Shown here: piece after piece, positions 43,406 to 54,100 of the stretch
Layout of the letters: every line of letters starts with the position of its first letter
Position numbering within the stretch: the first letter of the stretch is position 1
Assembly (NCBI RefSeq): GCF_003033885.1
Contig: NZ_CP024081.1
Span: 2,109,787 to 2,173,786 of the forward strand
Source: Pseudomonas rhizophila
GTDB taxonomy: Bacteria > Pseudomonadota > Gammaproteobacteria > Pseudomonadales > Pseudomonadaceae
Direction: 5' to 3'
Length of the DNA: 64,000 nucleotides
Translations under genes and position numbers: made by a program
Notes under the pieces: generated by a model
What the model saw: only the letters and a program-made list of their open reading frames with translations
Database searches by the model: none
Told to the model about the DNA's origin: nothing

Positions 43406-46400
43406 ATGGCTGACTCCCGCCCCGCTTTACAGCTGCTAAATCAGGTGTTCAGTGACCAACAACTCACCCACTACGCAACGCTGCACACGTACCTCGAAGA
43501 GGGCGGTTCGATCTTTACGCTGGTGGAAAAGGGCGTGCAGGGATTGGTGAGGGACTTTGGCGTGAGCGCCGATGACGCTCGTCAGCTGTTACGGCGCCTC
43601 AACAGCATGGCCATTTACCTGCGGCGTCAGTTCATCGAGCACACCCTGTACGGTTCGGCAAAAGAGCAGCGGCGGGCAAGCAGTGGTTTGCTGTCGATGG
43701 TTCAAGGCCCCAGTTTCGAGCTCTTGTTCAATCCTCAGTTCGACAGCTTGTGCCCACCCCAGGCCCTGGAGTCTTTCGCATCACCCGTGGCGTATTTGAT
43801 TGAGTTGATGCGGTGGATCGAGCAACGCATCGAAGCGGTTTCAAGCGACGCAAGCAAGTTGCCCTTGCATGACCGGCGCAAAGACCTGAAGCCGCTGAGC
43901 ATCGATTTCAACGCAGTGCATCAATCGGTGTCGTCGGTGGACATCATCGTCCCGGTGCTGGAAAAGTTTATCGGTTTGCTTCCGGAGGAACTGGAACAGG
44001 CCATGATCGAGGCGCGTTATCCCAACGGGCTGCCGTACTTCCAACATTGGGTCACGGTGGACACCGTTGCCCGCCACCATGGCCTGTCGGTGGGCAGTTT
44101 TGCCCAAAGCGTGAGCCCGTCCTTTCCGTATTTTTTCCAGACCCAGGCCTGGTACAGCGATGTGGGCCCGGCCCTGGCCCATGCGTCGCGGCTGGGGCCT
44201 TATCAGCGGCGGTTGCTGACGGAGCCGCCCGTAGAGTTTGAGGGAGAAGGGGAGGGAGGCGAATACGAACACATGATTTTTTATATGCAGAACTTCGGCG
44301 CCGACGCGCTGAATTGGCAGGACCTCATCGAGGTGCCGTTCTTCGGCGAACGGACCAAGCTCGACACCCAGGGGCTCGAGGCTTTGCTGTCGGTACGGGG
44401 CTTTGCGCCAGTGCGTTCGGCCAATGTGACGTACTCGTCGCAGGTGCCTGAAGAACCGGAAAGCGGGCGCTCCGGTTCGGTTTACCTCAACGCCAATGCC
44501 CACCCCGCTCTCCATATTACCGGTCGCGGAGAGGGCAATTTGTTTCTTCATAAACTCTCCGTGAGCCCAGGCAACGCGGCGGGACTTGCGCATTACGACC
44601 GAATGAATCGCAAGTTGCGCCTGGATCAATGGTTGGCACTGCCCAGCGAACAGGTGGATGCGCTGCTGGTGGCGGCCATCAAGGCTGAAGTGCGCGGTGG
44701 TGCGCCGGCAGATAACTGGTGGATCACCGAACAGGTCGTGCATGCCCTCGGGCTGTTTCAGTCCTTGCGCGAGCGCTGTGAATGCCCGGTGAACGACTTT
44801 GCCGTGTTTATCGACGAGTTGTCGATTTACGGTCGCGGTGAAGCACTGTCCCAATTCGATCAGCTCTTCAATGGCCAGGGCGATTACCGTGACCCCTTGA
44901 AGCTCGACGGCGGAACGTTTCCGATCGTGCCGGCACCTGAGGTGCCCGACCTGACCGTCAGCCAATTGTGCAGCGCGTTGGGCATCGACCTGCAGACCTA
45001 CAACTACCTGGCCCTGGCGATTGCCAATGCCCATGGCATCGACGGCGACAGTCTGCCGCGTAACCTGGCGATCGTGTCCAGTTTCTACCGCATGGTGAAG
45101 CTGCCCCGGCTGTTGGGCATTACCCCGGTCGAAGGCGTGTTGTTGCTGACGGTGTTGGGTGGGGAGCTTTGGCTCGACGGTTTGGCGGGTGTGCCCCGGA
45201 TCAACTCCACCACAAGCGATAGCCCGGATGTGCTGAACCTCATCCAGGCCATGCAATTGTGTGTGGACTGGTGTGCCGATCACGACCTGCCGGTGCTTTG
45301 GATGGTGCAGCAGGTCTCGCCGCCTTCTGCGCTGGACGCTTCCCGGGACGCTGAGGGTCGGCTTTTTGAGCAGTTGCTCAATCTGTTGCCCGGCGCACTG
45401 CTCACCCACTCGGCGATCCTGATGGGCGGTGTGCCGGCGATGGCGGGCGCCAGTTGGCTGGAGCTGCTGGGGATGCAAACGACATTGGTCGAGTCCGATG
45501 GGCTGGTGATGTCGCGCACGGGAACCGAGGCTCAATACCTGGACTTTGCGCGAAGAGAGCTTGATTACGCCGTGACCATCGGCCTCGGTGAACAATATGA
45601 ACTGGAGCGCCCCGCTATCGTCGAGAGGCTGCTCGCGGTGGTGTTGGAGGCCAGGGACGCCCAGGTCTCGGTGGTCAAGGAATGCCTGGCTGTTTACACG
45701 GGTATCGGTTCCGAGCAAGCGCTCGAGGTGCTGGTGTGGGCCAATTCAACGGTGAGCCGGTTGCTGCGTCTGGTGCTCGAACGTGACCTTTCGCATCTTG
45801 AAGGCTCGGTGAAGCGACGCATCGCCTTGGCTGACCCATTGCTTGCGCTGCTGGCCGATGTGCGCCGTCGCAGTGCGGTGGTGGCGAAACTTGAGCTGAG
45901 CGCAGAGGTGTTGCGCGACTATCTGGATTACGGCCATAAAGCCTGGCTGGACCAGGACGACAAGCACGCGTTCACGGTGCGCACGCTTTATTACCTGACC
46001 ACCCTCAACCGTGCGTTCGAGCTGAGCGACCAGCCGGCGCAGACGCTGCTCGACTACCTGCGCGAGGTCAATGCGCTGCCTTCTCCGATAGGGGGGCATG
46101 CACTGCGTCTGGCCGAACAAGCGGCGTCCATCCGGCTGGCCGGGTTTTTTGACTGGAGCGTGCAGGAGGTGCGCGAGTGCGTCAGCCGCTTCCAATCTGC
46201 GCAAAAAATCCTGAAAAACCTGCCCCAGCTGGATCTGTTGATGCGGGTCCGGGTGCTGGCGGCGCGCACCGGCATGGATGCCTTGACGATTTTCCTGATG
46301 GGCGGGCTGCCAGAAGAGATCAACAAACCCGCCTACAAGGCCGCCGCCGAACATGCCTTGCTGAGCCTGTCCGAATCCGATAGGCCGTTGGTGACCTTCA

Positions 46401-47038
46401 CCGGGGATCTGAAGCAGCTCGTTACTGTGACGTGCAATCCGGACAAGTCCACGGTGGTGGCTGGGACTGATGAAACAATCACCTTCACCGTCACCCTTAT
46501 GGACAGCGACGGGAACCCGTTGAGCGGCGTCAACGTTTACTGGAGCGCTGAACTGGGGACCGTTGAAACCAAGGCTACGGAACCCGACGGCGTGGTTGAG
46601 GCCGTGTACAAACCGGGCAAGGTGACGGGGTGGGACACGCCGCAATTCTGGCTCGATCTGTTTGAGCGCGAGTATGCCCCGACCGTCGAGGTCACTATCG
46701 ATGCTAAACACATAGCCATACCATCACGGTACATGTCACCGGTACCTCTGGAAGCGGTACCTGCCGGTCAGGAAGTCGAACTCTACGCCACCATCAAGGA
46801 CGTCCATGGAAACATTGCGAAAAACCATCTGACGCGCTGGTTAAGCAGGGACTTGGACGACGGGGGAGGCACGGTGGTTTATCGACCGGATCAGAGCTAC
46901 ACCAACCAGGAGGGCGTGGCCCGAACATTTGTTTCCAGCCCTACTGGCGGAAAGTTCCAGATCAGCGTTGCCCCTGAAGGTAGCGTGTTAGCTAATTTCC
47001 CGCCCATCATCTTTGAACGCGAGGAGCAAGTACCATGA
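43406..47038 (+). CDS. Tc toxin TcA component, N-terminal half (TccA/YenA1-like) with Ig-like tail
   Basis: This 1210-aa protein has a VRP1-type N-terminus (residues 1-330: LNQVFSDQQLTHYATLHTYL, LFNPQFDSLCPP, SFASPVAYLIELMRWIE). The TcA shell region follows. Residues about 1000-1205 are two invasin-like Ig domains (DETITFTVTLMDSDGNPLSGV). The split-TcA proteins it resembles (TccA, TcaA, YenA1) are the first half of the pentameric pore-forming subunit. GAGGA precedes the ATG. The stop overlaps the next start (ATGA), ensuring balanced synthesis of both halves. The Ig tail is unusual for this subunit and could bind host surface glycans or the Ig proteins encoded downstream. Confidence 0.88.
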   Translation: MADSRPALQLLNQVFSDQQLTHYATLHTYLEEGGSIFTLVEKGVQGLVRDFGVSADDARQLLRRLNSMAIYLRRQFIEHTLYGSAKEQRRASSGLLSMVQGPSFELLFNPQFDSLCPPQALESFASPVAYLIELMRWIEQRIEAVSSDASKLPLHDRRKDLKPLSIDFNAVHQSVSSVDIIVPVLEKFIGLLPEELEQAMIEARYPNGLPYFQHWVTVDTVARHHGLSVGSFAQSVSPSFPYFFQTQAWYSDVGPALAHASRLGPYQRRLLTEPPVEFEGEGEGGEYEHMIFYMQNFGADALNWQDLIEVPFFGERTKLDTQGLEALLSVRGFAPVRSANVTYSSQVPEEPESGRSGSVYLNANAHPALHITGRGEGNLFLHKLSVSPGNAAGLAHYDRMNRKLRLDQWLALPSEQVDALLVAAIKAEVRGGAPADNWWITEQVVHALGLFQSLRERCECPVNDFAVFIDELSIYGRGEALSQFDQLFNGQGDYRDPLKLDGGTFPIVPAPEVPDLTVSQLCSALGIDLQTYNYLALAIANAHGIDGDSLPRNLAIVSSFYRMVKLPRLLGITPVEGVLLLTVLGGELWLDGLAGVPRINSTTSDSPDVLNLIQAMQLCVDWCADHDLPVLWMVQQVSPPSALDASRDAEGRLFEQLLNLLPGALLTHSAILMGGVPAMAGASWLELLGMQTTLVESDGLVMSRTGTEAQYLDFARRELDYAVTIGLGEQYELERPAIVERLLAVVLEARDAQVSVVKECLAVYTGIGSEQALEVLVWANSTVSRLLRLVLERDLSHLEGSVKRRIALADPLLALLADVRRRSAVVAKLELSAEVLRDYLDYGHKAWLDQDDKHAFTVRTLYYLTTLNRAFELSDQPAQTLLDYLREVNALPSPIGGHALRLAEQAASIRLAGFFDWSVQEVRECVSRFQSAQKILKNLPQLDLLMRVRVLAARTGMDALTIFLMGGLPEEINKPAYKAAAEHALLSLSESDRPLVTFTGDLKQLVTVTCNPDKSTVVAGTDETITFTVTLMDSDGNPLSGVNVYWSAELGTVETKATEPDGVVEAVYKPGKVTGWDTPQFWLDLFEREYAPTVEVTIDAKHIAIPSRYMSPVPLEAVPAGQEVELYATIKDVHGNIAKNHLTRWLSRDLDDGGGTVVYRPDQSYTNQEGVARTFVSSPTGGKFQISVAPEGSVLANFPPIIFEREEQVP

Positions 47039-50000
47039 CTCTGAACACGTTGAGTGACTTGCTCGAAAAACGCCGGACCGCCCTGATCGAATACAGCCTC
47101 GGGCACGTTGAAAAAAGTGGTCAGAATCCTCCGTACAACTTCCTGCGGACCCCGGCGGACCTGTTCGAACTGCTGCGCCTGGATCCCCTGGACAGTTACC
47201 CGGTGCAAAGCTCCTGGGTCGCCGAAGCGACCAGTTGCGCCCAGCAGTTCATCCACGCCGCCTACCGCAAACTGGAACCCGGCTATGCCGACACCGAGTT
47301 CGACAAGCGGGACCTGGCCACCTGGGAGCTCTACAACAACTACCCGGATTGGTCGGCGCTGCAAATGATCGCGCTGTACCCGGAAAACTTCATCAACCCC
47401 TTCGTGCGGCAGCGCAAGACCAGCCTGTTCAAGACCCTTGAAAACAACCTCAACCAGGCACACTTGAACAGTGATTCGGTGCAGGTTGCCTTGCAGGAGT
47501 ACCTGCAAACGTTCGAGCAAACCTGCAACCTGGACGTGCTCAGCAGCTACATGGACAGCGTCTCGCCGGCCCGGGCCGACTACTACTTTGTCGGTCGCCA
47601 GCGGGTGCCGCCTTACCAATACTTCTGGCGCAAGGCCGAGGTCGAGCTCTCTCCCACTTGCCCGGCCATCAACCCGGCGGCCTGGAGTGAATGGCTGCCG
47701 GTGGACACGCCCACGGGCGTGACGATACTGGATATCCGCCCGGTGTTCTGGAGCGGACGGCTGTGCCTGGTGTGGGCCGAATGGCAGTACAAGGTCGAAA
47801 GCGTGGACGAGGACGACGTAAGCCTGCCGCACCGGCTGGACATCAAAGTGGCGTTCATGGCCCAGAATGGCCGATGGTCGGCGCCGCTGAGCCTGCACAG
47901 CAGCGTGCATGACGACGACCTTTCCCAAGGCGCCCGGTTGATTGCGACGGTGTGGGCCGACCCCTACAACCCCAAGGGCAAGCTGGGCGTTTTTTTGACC
48001 AGCGCTGAGGACTCCCTCAAGGTGTTTGCGGTGCGTGACGTGCTGTTCCGCCCCGTGTCCTGGGACGATGGCGGCTGGCTGGAACACGCGGCGCTCAAGC
48101 GATTTGTCACGGCTGAGACGGTGCAACATCCGCTGATGAATCAGCCGACCATGGTCACCTCCGTGGAGAGGACGGGCAGTTTGACACCGTACCTGAGCCT
48201 GCAGGCGGTGGTGTTTCGCGACGCCAGCACCGACATGGACAAGCTGTTTGTGCAGGGCTATTGCAGGCCAACGGGTTTGACCGGAGAGGCCACCTTTGAC
48301 CTGACGTTGCAAAATTCGGCCGACGACCCTCCACCCATTTCGGGAAGTTTTCCCTTGGCCGGTGGCTGGAGTACCGAATGGCAGGAGTTTCAGCGTGAGA
48401 GTGGCTCATGGCCGGAGCCAACAACGTTTTCGTTCGGGCATACCGCAACCACGGGTGGATATGGCCGAAATAAATTCGAACTGACCATCATCAACGTCAC
48501 GAAGTTTGCCCCTGTCTCACTGCTCAAGAACAGCCTCGATGCAGCGCAGTTTCTCTCCCTCAACCAACCCGAGCTGACCCTTAAGTACGCCCGCCTGAAT
48601 TCGCTGTTCGGCCCCGAGCTGGTGCAGCGCTCGAATATCTCCGTCGAGGCGGTGCTGGATTGGGACACGCAGTTTCTGCCGGAGCCGCCCCCGGAAAGCC
48701 AAACGATCAGCGAGCCGAACGGAGCCTTCGACGGCGCTAACGGTCTGTTTTTCTGGGAGCTGTTTTTCCACCTGCCGCATCTGGTGGCCACACGTTTGCG
48801 CACCGAGGACCGCTTCCTGGAAGCGCAGAAATGGTTGCATTACCTGTTCGACCCGCAAGCGCCGGCCGACCCGGCCAACGACCCTCAGTACCCGAATCCC
48901 AAACCGAAGTATTGGCGCTGCCGCCCTTTGAATAGCAACGGCAACCTGGGCTGTGAAACCCAGGCGCCCACCGACCCTGACGCCATCGGCTATTCGGCGC
49001 CCCGGCACTTTCAGATTCTGGTGTTCTCGGAGTACGTCAAGAACTTGCTGGCCTGGGGCGACTGGTATTACCGCCAGCTCACCCGTGACAGCCTGGTGGC
49101 GGCCAAGCTGTGTTACGTGCAGGCCGAATTTCTGATGGGCAAGGCACCGGCGGTGCGCACGGTCAACCGCTGGGAAACCGACACGGTAGACAGCTTGATG
49201 AACAAAAGCAGGTCGCGACCGGCACTTGAGCAGTTCGAGCAAAGCCTGGCGTTCAGCCTCGCGGATTTCCCCGCGGCCGCCGAAGCGCCGCCGCTGCTGG
49301 GGCTGTTGGCCAACGAGCCTTTCAAGGCTCCGATCAATGAGCAGTTGCTCGCGCTGTACGACTTGCCCGGCCAGCGCCTGCATAACCTGCGCAACAACCT
49401 CACCCTGGACGGCAAGCCACTGGACACACCGCTATTCAGCCCACCCACCGATCCCAACGCGTTGTTGCGCGACCTGGCGGCCGGTGGTGTCGGTGCGCCA
49501 AGGCCCATGGGCGGTCGGTTGGTGGTGGGGGCTTTCCGCTGGCGCACGACGTTCGAGGTGGCATTGCGCGCCGTGCAGGCGCTCCAGGATCACGGCGCCC
49601 AGGTGCTGCGTCTGCTTGAACAACGGGACCAGGCCGAGCAGCAGGAACTGCAACAGAACCATCTGGTGGAACTGGGCAGCTACGCCCAGACGGTGCAGGA
49701 ACAGAACATCACTCAGCTCCAGGCGAGCAGGACTGCGCTGCAGCAAAGCCGGGCGGTGGCAGAGGAACGGGCAACCGCTTATGAGCATCTCTACAACGAA
49801 AACGTGTCGAAGGTCGAATACGAGGTCATGGAGAGCTTGCAGCTTTCCAAAATCCTGGCATTGACCTCGGCAAGCATCAAACCCGCGGGCGCCGTGATTG
49901 CCTCGATGCCCAATATTTTTGGTTTGGCCGCCGGTGGGCATCGTCTCGAGAAAATAGCCGACGCGGTTTGTTTCGGTCTGGATGTTGCTTCGTCGGTGTT

Positions 50001-51120
50001 GCAAATGGACGCGGACAAACAGGCCACCACCGAAAGTTACCGGCGTCGCCGTGAAGAATGGCTACTGCAACGTAATCAGGCGCAGGCGGAGGTGCGTGCG
50101 CTCGATGCGCAAATCACCGCTCAGACCCACGCGGTGAGCGCCGCTCAAACCACGCTGGATCAAACCCTGCTGGCCAACAACCAGGCCTTGACGGTGTACA
50201 ACTTCATCAAAAAGCGCGCGTCCAATGCCGAGCTGTATGGCTGGCTGCTGGGTCAGTTCAAGGCGTTGCATTACCAGGCCTACGATGCCGTCGTCAGTCT
50301 GTGCCTCAGCGCCCAGGCCTCGCTGAGTGCCGAAACCGGTGACTATGATTCGCAGATCCCCTTGCCCCAGGTCTGGCTGGACAACCGCCACGGTCTGACG
50401 GCAGGCGAACACCTGCGCGGGCATTTGATGCGCATGGAGCGCGAGTACCTGCAACGCTTTGAACGGCGGTTGGAGCTGGTCAAGACCATTTCCTTGCGCC
50501 AGTTGTTCGATGATGCGAGCGACCCGCAGGCCCCCAACAGCAGTTGGGCGAGCGCCCTGGATCAGTTGCGCACCAAGGGAACGCTGGAGTTCAAACTCTC
50601 TCAATTGCTGTTCGACCGCGACCACCCGGGGCATTACTGCCGGCAAATCAGCTCGGTCGAGGTCGACCTGCCTGTGCTGATCGGGCCCTATGAACATGTA
50701 CGTGCCACCTTGCTTCAGATCAGCAGCATGACGGCTACCAAGGCATCCCTTCCAGCGGTGAAGTACTTGCATGATCCCGTGGGTAACGTGGCGCCTTCCG
50801 ATGTGCAGATCAACCTGCGCAGCGGTCAGCAGATCGCCTTGTCGATGGGGCTTGGCGACCACGGCATGGTGGCGATGAAACCCGATGACAGCATGCTCAA
50901 CCCCTTCGAAAACACCGGGGTGGTTTCACGCTGGCTGTTGAGTTTTCCAAGGGCGGTCCATGAGCCGCAGAAGAGCACGCTGCTGTCGTTGACGGACATC
51001 ATCGTGCGCATCCGTTACATGGCCAGGGCCGGCGAGCCACCGTTCGTGCGAGCCGTCGAAGATCAGATCAGCCTGACTCCCCCCTACTCAACCGCCGAAG
51101 GAGCAGCTCGCCATGAATAA
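47035..51120 (+). CDS. Tc toxin TcA component, C-terminal half (TccB/YenA2-like)
   Basis: This 1361-aa protein carries the neuraminidase-like region (about 160-560: YYFVGRQRVPPYQYFWRKAE, LVWAEWQ). The channel segment (about 860-1055) consists of long coiled-coil helices flanking a Gly/Ala-rich hydrophobic hairpin (IKPAGAVIASMPNIFGLAAGG, about 945-967). The C-terminal TcB-binding domain (about 1060-1361) includes HYCRQISSVEVDLPVLIGPY. Length and order match YenA2 and TccB. Together with the preceding gene it would form the injection pore through which TcB-TcC cargo passes. GAGGAG precedes the ATG. It overlaps the next gene by 8 bp. Confidence 0.92.
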   Translation: MTLNTLSDLLEKRRTALIEYSLGHVEKSGQNPPYNFLRTPADLFELLRLDPLDSYPVQSSWVAEATSCAQQFIHAAYRKLEPGYADTEFDKRDLATWELYNNYPDWSALQMIALYPENFINPFVRQRKTSLFKTLENNLNQAHLNSDSVQVALQEYLQTFEQTCNLDVLSSYMDSVSPARADYYFVGRQRVPPYQYFWRKAEVELSPTCPAINPAAWSEWLPVDTPTGVTILDIRPVFWSGRLCLVWAEWQYKVESVDEDDVSLPHRLDIKVAFMAQNGRWSAPLSLHSSVHDDDLSQGARLIATVWADPYNPKGKLGVFLTSAEDSLKVFAVRDVLFRPVSWDDGGWLEHAALKRFVTAETVQHPLMNQPTMVTSVERTGSLTPYLSLQAVVFRDASTDMDKLFVQGYCRPTGLTGEATFDLTLQNSADDPPPISGSFPLAGGWSTEWQEFQRESGSWPEPTTFSFGHTATTGGYGRNKFELTIINVTKFAPVSLLKNSLDAAQFLSLNQPELTLKYARLNSLFGPELVQRSNISVEAVLDWDTQFLPEPPPESQTISEPNGAFDGANGLFFWELFFHLPHLVATRLRTEDRFLEAQKWLHYLFDPQAPADPANDPQYPNPKPKYWRCRPLNSNGNLGCETQAPTDPDAIGYSAPRHFQILVFSEYVKNLLAWGDWYYRQLTRDSLVAAKLCYVQAEFLMGKAPAVRTVNRWETDTVDSLMNKSRSRPALEQFEQSLAFSLADFPAAAEAPPLLGLLANEPFKAPINEQLLALYDLPGQRLHNLRNNLTLDGKPLDTPLFSPPTDPNALLRDLAAGGVGAPRPMGGRLVVGAFRWRTTFEVALRAVQALQDHGAQVLRLLEQRDQAEQQELQQNHLVELGSYAQTVQEQNITQLQASRTALQQSRAVAEERATAYEHLYNENVSKVEYEVMESLQLSKILALTSASIKPAGAVIASMPNIFGLAAGGHRLEKIADAVCFGLDVASSVLQMDADKQATTESYRRRREEWLLQRNQAQAEVRALDAQITAQTHAVSAAQTTLDQTLLANNQALTVYNFIKKRASNAELYGWLLGQFKALHYQAYDAVVSLCLSAQASLSAETGDYDSQIPLPQVWLDNRHGLTAGEHLRGHLMRMEREYLQRFERRLELVKTISLRQLFDDASDPQAPNSSWASALDQLRTKGTLEFKLSQLLFDRDHPGHYCRQISSVEVDLPVLIGPYEHVRATLLQISSMTATKASLPAVKYLHDPVGNVAPSDVQINLRSGQQIALSMGLGDHGMVAMKPDDSMLNPFENTGVVSRWLLSFPRAVHEPQKSTLLSLTDIIVRIRYMARAGEPPFVRAVEDQISLTPPYSTAEGAARHE

Positions 51121-54100
51121 GCCGATTATCCTGGCCAATGAAAATCTGGTGCTCAATGGCGACTTCGAAAACTGGATCGAGCACTGGACACGGGGACCGA
51201 TTCCGGGCGACCTGGGCACTGGGAAGGAGTGGTATGAGGGGGAGGAGGAGTTCGTTAGTTTTCTGACCATCGGCGATGAGGCTTCGGTCAGTCAGGCGCT
51301 GACGGCGCCCAAGGATCCAGGCGCTCCAGCGCGCTACGTCCTCACCTTTCTGTGCGAGACGAGGCATACCGAACCGGGCAGGCTGGTCATTAGCAGCGAT
51401 AAACATCCGCAGGAGCAGGAAATCCTGTTGCCGAGAGGAGCAGCCCGGGATGTGGAGGAGGATCAGGCACGGCTGAGGGACGGTCAGCCGCTGGATTACA
51501 GACCTATTGCCTACAACGTACCCTTGGACCTGCCGTTCAACGCTCAAGACACCCTCACGCTGAATATTCAAAGCCCGCGAAACGCCCCCGAAGACGACAT
51601 CGGGGCCATCCGCATTACGCGCATCAACCTCCAAGTGTACCTTGAGCCAGTGCTGATGCAAGCGTTCAAGCTTGACGAGCAGACACTGCCGGCAACCGGG
51701 CCTTTGTACGTGTGCCTGGGGGCCTCGGGTGACTTGGCTCATCAGCTTGAATTCAGGCCCGATCCGGACAATGCATGGGCCGGCACCCAAGCTGCGTTGA
51801 CCAGCGATGACAACCCCCAGGGCGCGGTGCTCGCGACCCCGGCCTGGGGTGTGGATCACCCGTTGGATTCGGCCTGGGCCCTGGACTGTCCGGCGATCGG
51901 TGAAGACGGTCCCTATCTGTTTTCGATGGACCTGGTTAACCAGTACGCCGCCGATGCTTATCCGGTGCAGGTGTCCCTGGGGCATCATCGTCTGGCCTTT
52001 CGTGGCGTGCTCGAGGCGGCGTATTACCCGGTGCTTGAATACGACCAAAGTGTGCGTTTGGGGGTGCAGGTCACTTCCTATTACACCGGGCAACCCTTGA
52101 GCGACCGCACCGTGAACTGGACCTCCACGACCGGGCAGGTCACCGGCGTTGCCGTCAGCCGAACTGACGGCTGGGCCTACTTCGATTTTCAACCGACACA
52201 GGCCGGTGATGTCGAGATCCAGGCGTCGGTCGAGAGCCTGTACTACGCCTCTGGCACGTTGACTCAAATCCTGACGGTGCGGGTGCTGGCCACGGATCCG
52301 TGGAAGGATGTGCTGACGGTGGTCGAGGGGGTTGAGTCGCGTTGGGAGGAAAAAACCGGTTACCCCAACCGCGGCTCGGAGTATCCCCTCGACGTGAAAC
52401 TGCCCGCCGCCAGCCCCTTGCAGGGGACGCAGTTGTCGTTGCATTGGAGTGGTGATTCCCACGAGCAATTGGGCGTGGCCGTCAGCCCGGCCCTTGAAGC
52501 TCCGGTGCCGGTCACCGGCGCCGAACTGGCCTGGACCTTGACCAGCGAAGATCGGTCTGACGGTCGGTTCGACCTGCAACTGACCTGTTCGAAACTGTTG
52601 CTGCCTTCACCGAAAAAAAATATGTCGCTGGCGCGCAATCTGGTTCGGGTGGGTGAAGTCCGAGAGGCCAACAAGTTTCCCGTGGTGGACGAAAATGAAA
52701 GCGTGCTGTTGCGGGTGCAGGTGGTGCACTTCGTGGCCAGCGGCGACGGCGATCCGGTCATCAATGCCCAGGTCGAATGGAAAACCGGGGGCGAGACGCT
52801 ATCCACCGTTACCACCGGCATCGGCGGTTGGGCCAGTGTGTTGTACACGCCGCAGAGTGCGGGGGACAAAGTGGTCATCGCCAGTATCAAGGCCCATGGC
52901 GAGGCCGTGGCGGTGGAGCGCCCGTTTGAGGTGAAGGCGATTGCCACCAGCCCCTGGAAAAACGAGGTCAGTATTCTGCTCGATGGCGAGGTGGTTGAGC
53001 GCAATGCGCTCGGTGTGCTCTGCCGGCGCGGGCAGACGCACACACTCAAAGTGCTGCCCAATTCCGGCAGCTCGTGGATCGGTAAGAACATCAGTCTGCA
53101 TTGGCGCGGGACGGCGCCGGATATCGGGCTGGTGCCCAGTGACCTTGGAACGCCCAAAGCGCTGGTGGCAGCCGGTACGGAGTGGAATCTCGCCTCACAA
53201 GCGAATACGAGCACCAGCAGCCTGTTTGAGCTGGAGTTGCGCCTGGAGAGCGTTTCAATCGTTCGCGAGCTGACGGGGCGATTGGTGTCTGAGAATCTGA
53301 CGGAAGAAGTCAGCCTGAGACTCGACCAGATAGCCGCGGCACTGGACGCCCAGGCGCTTTATCCGTGTCTGGGCGCGCTTCATCGTTTTAGCGTTTTACC
53401 CAATGCGCTGAGCCCGCTGGTGGGGTTGGAATCAACGTTGGCGTGGTCGGGGACACCCGCCGAGGAACTGGGGGCAACGGTGCGCCCTGCGTTGAATCTT
53501 GCGCAACCGATCAACGACGGCGGCGCGATCTGGACGCTGGACTTTACCGCCAGTGAACAACCGGGCGAGTTTGCCCTGGCGTGGGCAGTGCCTGCGCTGG
53601 ACTTCGTCGCCACGGCCAAGCCGATGACGCTGGCGCATAACAAAGTCAGGATCCAGGGCTGGCGCGAATCGCCGGTCGACCCAGTGGTCGGGCAGGATCC
53701 TGCGTGGCTGTGGGTCCAGGTGGTTTCCCACTTCACCGGGCGTGCCGTGGAGCAGGTGCCGGTGACCTGGACAGCGGGCAGTTCAAGCGCGCAACCCACC
53801 GACGCCGATGGCTGGTCGGGTTTTGCCGTGGCGCCGGCCGCCGCCGGCACCCAGACAGTGAAGGCCTCGGTGAGCAGTCGTTACGACGGCTACGAAGAGG
53901 AACGGCCCTTTGAAGTCACGGCGCTGGCAAGTGATCCGTGGGCGGGGCTGACGGTCCGGTTTGATGGCGCGCCCGCGCGACCCTGGGGTGAAAAAACCTA
54001 CTTTCCGCGCCGCAAGGGCGAACATGTTTTTGAGCTGATGGCCTCCGAGAACAGCCCTTTGTTCGAGCGTGAGCTGACGCTTGGCATGACCGGAACCGGG

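Noticed and set aside
30563..43406. A regulator gene for the Tc locus (LysR, LuxR) between the halves
   Set aside because: All genes in this interval have other assignments; no HTH protein is encoded there.
43841..52579. Several long minus-strand frames across the TcA genes
   Set aside because: All are shadows of the TcA and Ig genes; none has a start signal or family pattern.
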